A stretch of DNA of 64,000 bases. It comes from an uncultured Flavobacteriales bacterium. GTDB taxonomy: Bacteria; Bacteroidota; Bacteroidia; Flavobacteriales_D; Parvicellaceae. The translations under genes were made by a program, and so were the position numbers. The stretch covers positions 558,001 through 622,000 of the forward strand of contig CALSRM010000003.1 in NCBI GenBank assembly GCA_943788755.1. Reading direction: 5' to 3'. The notes beneath the pieces were generated by a model. The model did no database searches. It worked only from the letters and a program-made list of their open reading frames with translations, and was not told where the DNA came from. This document shows positions 60,374 to 64,000 of the stretch, piece by piece (within the stretch, counting starts at the first letter, position 1; the number at the start of each line of letters is the position of its first letter).

Positions 60374-61405
60374 TTACTTTTTGTATTTTAAAGCCTCGGA
60401 CCTTCCTTTTTTAAAGATTCTGTTACTTTCTGTTGCGCCCTTTCGCAGTTCTTTTTGCTCTTCAAAAGAAAGACTGTTGACCTTCTGACAGGCAATCGTG
60501 CAGCAATTATCTAATTTTGCTTTGCAACTCTCACACTGAATAAATAGTAAATGACAAGCCTCATTGGCGCAGTTCTCATGTGTGTCACAGGCCTCTCCGC
60601 ATTGATGACATTTTGAAATTACATCTTCAGAAACGCGCTCGCTTCGCCTGTGATCAAATACGAAGTTTTTTCCTTTAAATTTATTTTCGAGCTTTTCTTC
60701 TTTTGTTTGGCGCACGTATTCAATAATTCCTCCCTCTAATTGATATACATTTTTAAACCCTTTATGTTTAAAATAAGCGCTTGCCTTTTCGCAACGAATA
60801 CCTCCTGTGCAATACATAACAAGGTTTTTCGACTCCTTATGTTCTTTAATATCTTCTTCAATAATAGGTAATGAGTCTCTAAACGTATCTACATCAGGAG
60901 TGATTGCGCCATCAAAATGACCTATTTCACTCTCATAATGATTTCGCATATCAACCAAAATAGTGTCGTCTTGGTCAATTAACGTGTTAAAATCTTTGGC
61001 TTTCAAATGAGTGCCAATATCCGTAACATCAAAAGTGTCGTCATTTAATCCATCTGCAACAATTTTATCTCGCACTTTTATTTTAAGCTTAAGAAATGAC
61101 TTGTTATCTTGCTCTATTGCAATGTTTAACCTTACTCCTGTTAAAAAAGAAATACTATCCAAATGTTCTTTAAAGGCTGTAAATGCTTTTGCAGGAATAG
61201 ACAATTGTGCGTTTATCCCTTCACAAGAAACATAAATTCTACCAAGAACATTTAGTTTCTCCCAGCTGACATATAGGTCATCTCTAAAAACTTGCGGGGA
61301 TTTAATTTGGTAGTACTTATAGAAAGAGATTGTTAGCCTTTTTTCTCCAGCTAAATCAATAATTTCTGCTCTTTCCTTCGCACTTAATTTATTATACAGT
61401 TGCAT
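60374..61405 (-). CDS. trhO: tRNA uridine(34) hydroxylase, rhodanese-type
   Basis: A protein of 343 residues of the TrhO/YceA family. An N-terminal acylphosphatase-like part (LNVLGRIYVSCEGINAQLSI, about 49-68) is followed by the rhodanese domain with the active Cys in NLVMYCTGGIRCEKASAYF (about 193-211). A C-terminal Cys-rich zinc-like region (CHQCGEACDTHENCANEACH, about 263-282) completes the family. It makes 5-hydroxyuridine at the wobble position of several tRNAs. A single gene with a perfect -7 box; its promoter region borders the M42 remnant. Confidence 0.94.
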   Translation of the reverse strand: MQLYNKLSAKERAEIIDLAGEKRLTISFYKYYQIKSPQVFRDDLYVSWEKLNVLGRIYVSCEGINAQLSIPAKAFTAFKEHLDSISFLTGVRLNIAIEQDNKSFLKLKIKVRDKIVADGLNDDTFDVTDIGTHLKAKDFNTLIDQDDTILVDMRNHYESEIGHFDGAITPDVDTFRDSLPIIEEDIKEHKESKNLVMYCTGGIRCEKASAYFKHKGFKNVYQLEGGIIEYVRQTKEEKLENKFKGKNFVFDHRRSERVSEDVISKCHQCGEACDTHENCANEACHLLFIQCESCKAKLDNCCTIACQKVNSLSFEEQKELRKGATESNRIFKKGRSEALKYKK

Positions 61406-61441
61406 GCTACATCAATTTATTAAATGACAATTTTGCGGATT

Positions 61442-61449
61442 CAAATGTA
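61442..61449 (-). promoter_or_regulatory. -7 promoter box for trhO (TACATTTG)
   Basis: A perfect TAnnTTTG on the minus strand, 36 bases upstream of the ATG at 61405. Confidence 0.55.
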
Positions 61450-61552
61450 CAATAATTTTATCGGAGAGGCTTATACATATAACTATAATGGTTTTTATAC
61501 GATTATTCTAAGTATTAGATTATATGTTGGTCTTGTTAATTAAGAGATCCCT

Positions 61553-61728
61553 TACTTTTTTTGAAGAATCCTTTCCTTTTTTAATTGCAGTAACGTTTCC
61601 CATATTGTCAAAGGAAACTTCATCAACCAAAGAGGTACTTCTCTTAAAACGATTTCTCTAACTCTTTGCTCAAACCCAGAAGCCCCAGCAACCTCACAAA
61701 TTCCAGCAAGTAACTTCGTATTTATCAT
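61553..61728 (-). pseudogene. N-terminal remnant of an M42-family aminopeptidase gene
   Basis: Read on the minus strand from the ATG at 61728: MINTKLLAGICEVAGASGFE and QRVREIVLREV is the normal start of Bacteroidota M42 peptidases. One base is missing near 61636, after which the next frame gives TSLVDEVSFDNMGNVTAIKK, then GKDSSKKV. Homology stops at about 61553, right where the family would continue to the first metal ligand (AAHMDE). The piece covers about the first 60 residues of a protein of about 355. It lies between trhO and pyk and is too short and too broken for ordinary gene finding. A middle fragment of the same family is at 30787-31280 on the other strand. Confidence 0.85.
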
Positions 61729-61760
61729 AAAAGGCTATTTATTGTTGTAAATTATTTCAC

Positions 61761-63188
61761 CTACTCAACAACGCTCATTTTCATCATATTCGTTTTACCA
61801 CTTTCTTCAATAGGAATACTTGCAGTGTTTATTATCATATCTCCTTTGGCAACATGCCCCTGTTTTTTTAATAGGTATTTAATGTCCGCAATGGTATGGT
61901 CTGTACTTTCTGTTTTATTGTAAAAGAAAGTTTTAACCCCCCATACCAAACTTAGCTGAGTAAGTAATTTTTTGTTTCCTGAAAACACAAATACAGCAGC
62001 TTTTGGTCGTTGACTAGAAATTTTATAAGCTGTATATCCAGAATGTGTCATTGTGACAATTCCTGCAGCTCCAACTCTAGAAGCTAAACGACAAGAAGTA
62101 AAACAAATAGAATCCGTAATAAAACGCTCTATATCCTTTGCAGGCTCTCTTTCTTTTGAATACATTTCCTCATAATCTGATTCAATCTTTTCAATAATTT
62201 TACACATTGCCTCAACTGTAGTAAATGGGTACTTCCCGACGGAAGTTTCTCCACTTAACATAACAGCATCTGCACCGTCCATAACAGCATTGGCAACATC
62301 GTTTACTTCCGCCCTTGTAGGCGCAGCATTCTCTGTCATGCTTTCCATCATTTGCGTTGCTACAATTACAGGTTTTGCGTAATTCAAACAGGTTGTAATA
62401 ATCTTCTTTTGAATTAACGGAACATCTTGCATAGGAATTTCAACTCCTAAATCACCCCTTGCAACCATTACCGCATCCGATTCTCTTACAATATCTTCAA
62501 GTTCTTTAACCGCTTCCGGTTTTTCAATTTTTGCTACAACTTTTGTTTGTTTGTTGTTTTGAGAAATAAGATGCTTTAATTCAATAATATCTTTTGCTGA
62601 TCTAACAAAAGACAAGCCTATCCAGTCCAGGTTGTACTCTAATATTACTTGTAAATCGTTTCTGTCCTTTTCAGTAAGGCTTGGTTGCGAAATCTTGGTA
62701 TTAGGCAAGTTGACTCCCTTCTTGGAAGATAAGTAACCGCCATGAATTACCTTCAGTTTCACCTCATCTTTTAGGTTTGTTGAAATTACCTCGAACATTA
62801 GCTTTCCATCGTCCAACAATATTCGTTCACCTTTTTTAACGTCCCTTGGCAGTCCTTGATAGGTTATTGAAACTTTATCTGCCGTTCCCATTACGGATTT
62901 CGTTGTAATGATAATTTCCGCGCCTGGGACAAGCTCAATATTATCATCCTTTACGTCCCCTATTCTAATTTTTGGTCCCTGTAAGTCGCCTAAAATTGCC
63001 GTATGCGTTCCTAATTCCTTATCAGCTTCTCTAATGTTTTTTATTACCTCAATGTGCTCTTCATGGGTGCTGTGTGAGAAATTTAATCGGCAAACGTTTG
63101 CACCTGATTTTATTAATTTTACCAGGTTTTCTTTTGCCGAAGTAACCGGTCCAATTGTTGCCACTATTTTGGTCTTTCTTTGGTTCAT
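61761..63188 (-). CDS. pyk: Pyruvate kinase
   Basis: A protein of 475 residues. The N-terminus KTKIVATIGPVTSAKENLVK is typical. LNFSHSTHEEH (about 35-45), the catalytic-lysine region VVAKIEKPEAVKELEDI (about 217-233), VMVARGDLGVEIP (about 239-251) and MDGADAVMLSGETSVGKYP (about 300-318) follow, with the C-terminal regulatory domain to the end. It makes pyruvate and ATP from phosphoenolpyruvate. It starts 12 bases after the IPExxxVDY-family gene and is read from the same promoter; that gene pair is conserved in Bacteroidota. Confidence 0.97.
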   Translation of the reverse strand: MNQRKTKIVATIGPVTSAKENLVKLIKSGANVCRLNFSHSTHEEHIEVIKNIREADKELGTHTAILGDLQGPKIRIGDVKDDNIELVPGAEIIITTKSVMGTADKVSITYQGLPRDVKKGERILLDDGKLMFEVISTNLKDEVKLKVIHGGYLSSKKGVNLPNTKISQPSLTEKDRNDLQVILEYNLDWIGLSFVRSAKDIIELKHLISQNNKQTKVVAKIEKPEAVKELEDIVRESDAVMVARGDLGVEIPMQDVPLIQKKIITTCLNYAKPVIVATQMMESMTENAAPTRAEVNDVANAVMDGADAVMLSGETSVGKYPFTTVEAMCKIIEKIESDYEEMYSKEREPAKDIERFITDSICFTSCRLASRVGAAGIVTMTHSGYTAYKISSQRPKAAVFVFSGNKKLLTQLSLVWGVKTFFYNKTESTDHTIADIKYLLKKQGHVAKGDMIINTASIPIEESGKTNMMKMSVVE

Positions 63189-63200
63189 TGCTGTTCTTTT

Positions 63201-63617
63201 CTAAAAAATTAAATTCTCCTTCGACTTGAGATCTCCAACGTTTACTTCGAAAGCCGTAAGAACAAAAGGAATTGATTTAATATTTGAAATCAATTCCCCC
63301 AGATTTACATCGTAGCTTTCTTTTATCATAAATAAATAATCTGCATGTGCTCGTTCAGGTAGCAAATACCCGGAGTTGCCCCTGTTGTTTAGCAGCGTAA
63401 ATTCGTTTTCAGTATCTTCCTGAAAATATGAATACAATGCATGCTTACTAAACTCGTTTGTTTTTTTAATCAAAACTTCAACCTCTCCCTCCTCTTTAGC
63501 TAGAGATAAACGAAGACGGCTATTTAGTCCCCAGCAAATTCTGTAATCTTTTTCGTGACAGCTGATGCCAATTAGCCTAAAATCGTATTCATATTCTTCT
63601 TCGAGTGTATACTTCAT
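63201..63617 (-). CDS. IPExxxVDY-family protein
   Basis: A protein of 138 residues from the ATG at 63617. The open frame runs back to 63701, but a perfect promoter box lies there. The pattern of the family is present in relaxed form: YEYDFRLIGISCHEKDYRIC at the start, LLPERAHADYLFMIK (about 92-106) in place of IPExxxVDY, and SIPFVLTAFEVNVGDLKSKE then NLIF at the end. The family's function is unknown; its fixed place before pyk suggests a link to central carbon metabolism. The key motif is diverged (Leu-Pro-Glu-Arg-Ala-His-Ala-Asp-Tyr). Confidence 0.85.
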   Translation of the reverse strand: MKYTLEEEYEYDFRLIGISCHEKDYRICWGLNSRLRLSLAKEEGEVEVLIKKTNEFSKHALYSYFQEDTENEFTLLNNRGNSGYLLPERAHADYLFMIKESYDVNLGELISNIKSIPFVLTAFEVNVGDLKSKENLIF

Positions 63618-63624
63618 ACGTAAC

Positions 63625-63632
63625 CAAAGGTA
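63625..63632 (-). promoter_or_regulatory. -7 promoter box for the IPExxxVDY-pyk operon (TACCTTTG)
   Basis: A perfect TAnnTTTG on the minus strand, followed by G, only seven bases before the ATG at 63617, so the transcript would start almost at the start codon. Confidence 0.6.
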
Positions 63633-63716
63633 AGTCAATCTAGCACATAAAACGAAGGTATGTGTTGAGGTATTGTTAACAATCAAATGTTTCAACACCA
63701 TAAATGAAGAATGCTT

Positions 63717-64000
63717 TTACTTCTTTACAATTTTAATTTTAGTTCCTGTTTTTAGGTTATTGGAATTAAGGCTTCTGTTGTGTTGCTTTAAATCATCAAC
63801 GCTAACGCCATTATATTTCTGTGCTATATCCCACAGTGTATCGCCCTTGCGAATTGTGTAATAAATAAACTCTCCTGAAAATGTTTCTTGTTTCAGATCA
63901 GTCTTATTTGCAGATGAAGATGCATTCTGTATAGCATTACCCTCTAAATATATTGAAAGTTTTTTCCCCGATTTCAAATAATTAGAGGACAACAAGTTCC
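63717..64000 (-). CDS. C-terminal part of a LysM-domain protein, probably a lytic transglycosylase (5' end outside window)
   Basis: The frame is open to the window edge, giving 94 visible residues; the TTG at 63995 is not a start. The first part (NYLKSGKKLSIYLEG) looks like the end of one LysM repeat. The last 48 residues (YYTIRKGDTLWDIAQKYNGV ... LKTGTKIKIVKK) are a complete LysM repeat, which binds peptidoglycan. Two or more C-terminal LysM repeats and the Asn-Leu-Leu-Ser-Ser spacing are usual in MltD-type membrane-bound lytic transglycosylases, but the catalytic domain is outside the window, so the enzyme call is inference. Confidence 0.75.
   Translation of the reverse strand, partial: NLLSSNYLKSGKKLSIYLEGNAIQNASSSANKTDLKQETFSGEFIYYTIRKGDTLWDIAQKYNGVSVDDLKQHNRSLNSNNLKTGTKIKIVKK

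Noticed and set aside
1-64000. CRISPR arrays, insertion sequences or rRNA genes
   Set aside because: No regularly spaced repeats, transposase-like ORF with terminal inverted repeats, or rRNA sequence was recognised on either strand.

Overview
This is a low-GC window from a Bacteroidota chromosome, most likely a member of the Flavobacteriales. Several independent signs support this. Many secreted proteins carry type IX secretion system (T9SS) C-terminal sorting domains of both type A and type B. There is a PorP/SprF-family outer-membrane protein, an IPExxxVDY-family gene directly upstream of pyk, an ileS-dksA-lspA run, and an exbB-hypothetical-exbD-exbD cluster. Perfect or near-perfect Bacteroidota -7 promoter boxes (TAnnTTTG) lie just upstream of many starts. 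The genus cannot be fixed from sequence reading alone. I see no prophage, insertion sequence, CRISPR array or rRNA; there is one tRNA gene.

Region 1 (1-12882, + strand) is a tightly packed surface-protein operon. It holds three tandem secreted proteins with phage tail-collar-like C-termini rich in HxH motifs (the first is cut by the window edge). Two giant PKD-domain adhesins follow, one with a type A and one with a type B (gliding-associated) sorting domain. A PorP/SprF-family protein with an unusual coiled-coil and SPOR-like extension closes the run. dinB (DNA polymerase IV) comes next. Region 2 (14001-21800, - strand) is a second cargo operon: a GEVED-domain protein, four tandem Kelch-propeller paralogues, two small lipoproteins and a beta-barrel-like protein.

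Region 3 (21992-36352) is mostly housekeeping: a PfkB/adenosine kinase, tRNA-Asn close to asnS, rpoN, a PAP2-like membrane protein, galE, YceI, a DUF4837 lipoprotein, comF, a DAO-type oxidoreductase and a LysE exporter. Region 4 (36463-48781) holds two paralogous T9SS cargo genes with their own terminators, gcvP, a frameshifted secreted-protein gene, a UbiA-like membrane protein, ansA and the ExbB/ExbD energising cluster. Region 5 (49082-64000) holds plsC, a CtlX-like hydrolase, a TPR-SpoIIE phosphatase, lspA, a dksA-family gene, ileS, dxs, ribE, trhO, pyk and the end of a LysM protein.

Three items stand out. First, the region 1 operon looks like a T9SS-exported surface appendage or adhesin module in which tail-fibre-tip-like HxH proteins are encoded with giant adhesins and a dedicated SprF-like partner. 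Second, two decayed pieces of one M42 aminopeptidase gene lie about 30 kb apart: the N-terminal piece on the - strand at 61553-61728 and the middle piece on the + strand at 30787-31280. Their geometry is what an inversion breaking the gene would leave. Third, there are further decay marks: a frameshift at 43449-43454 and an in-frame stop at codon 6 of a DinB-superfamily gene at 29669. Several -7 boxes lie within about 10 bases of the start codon, suggesting very short or absent 5' leaders.
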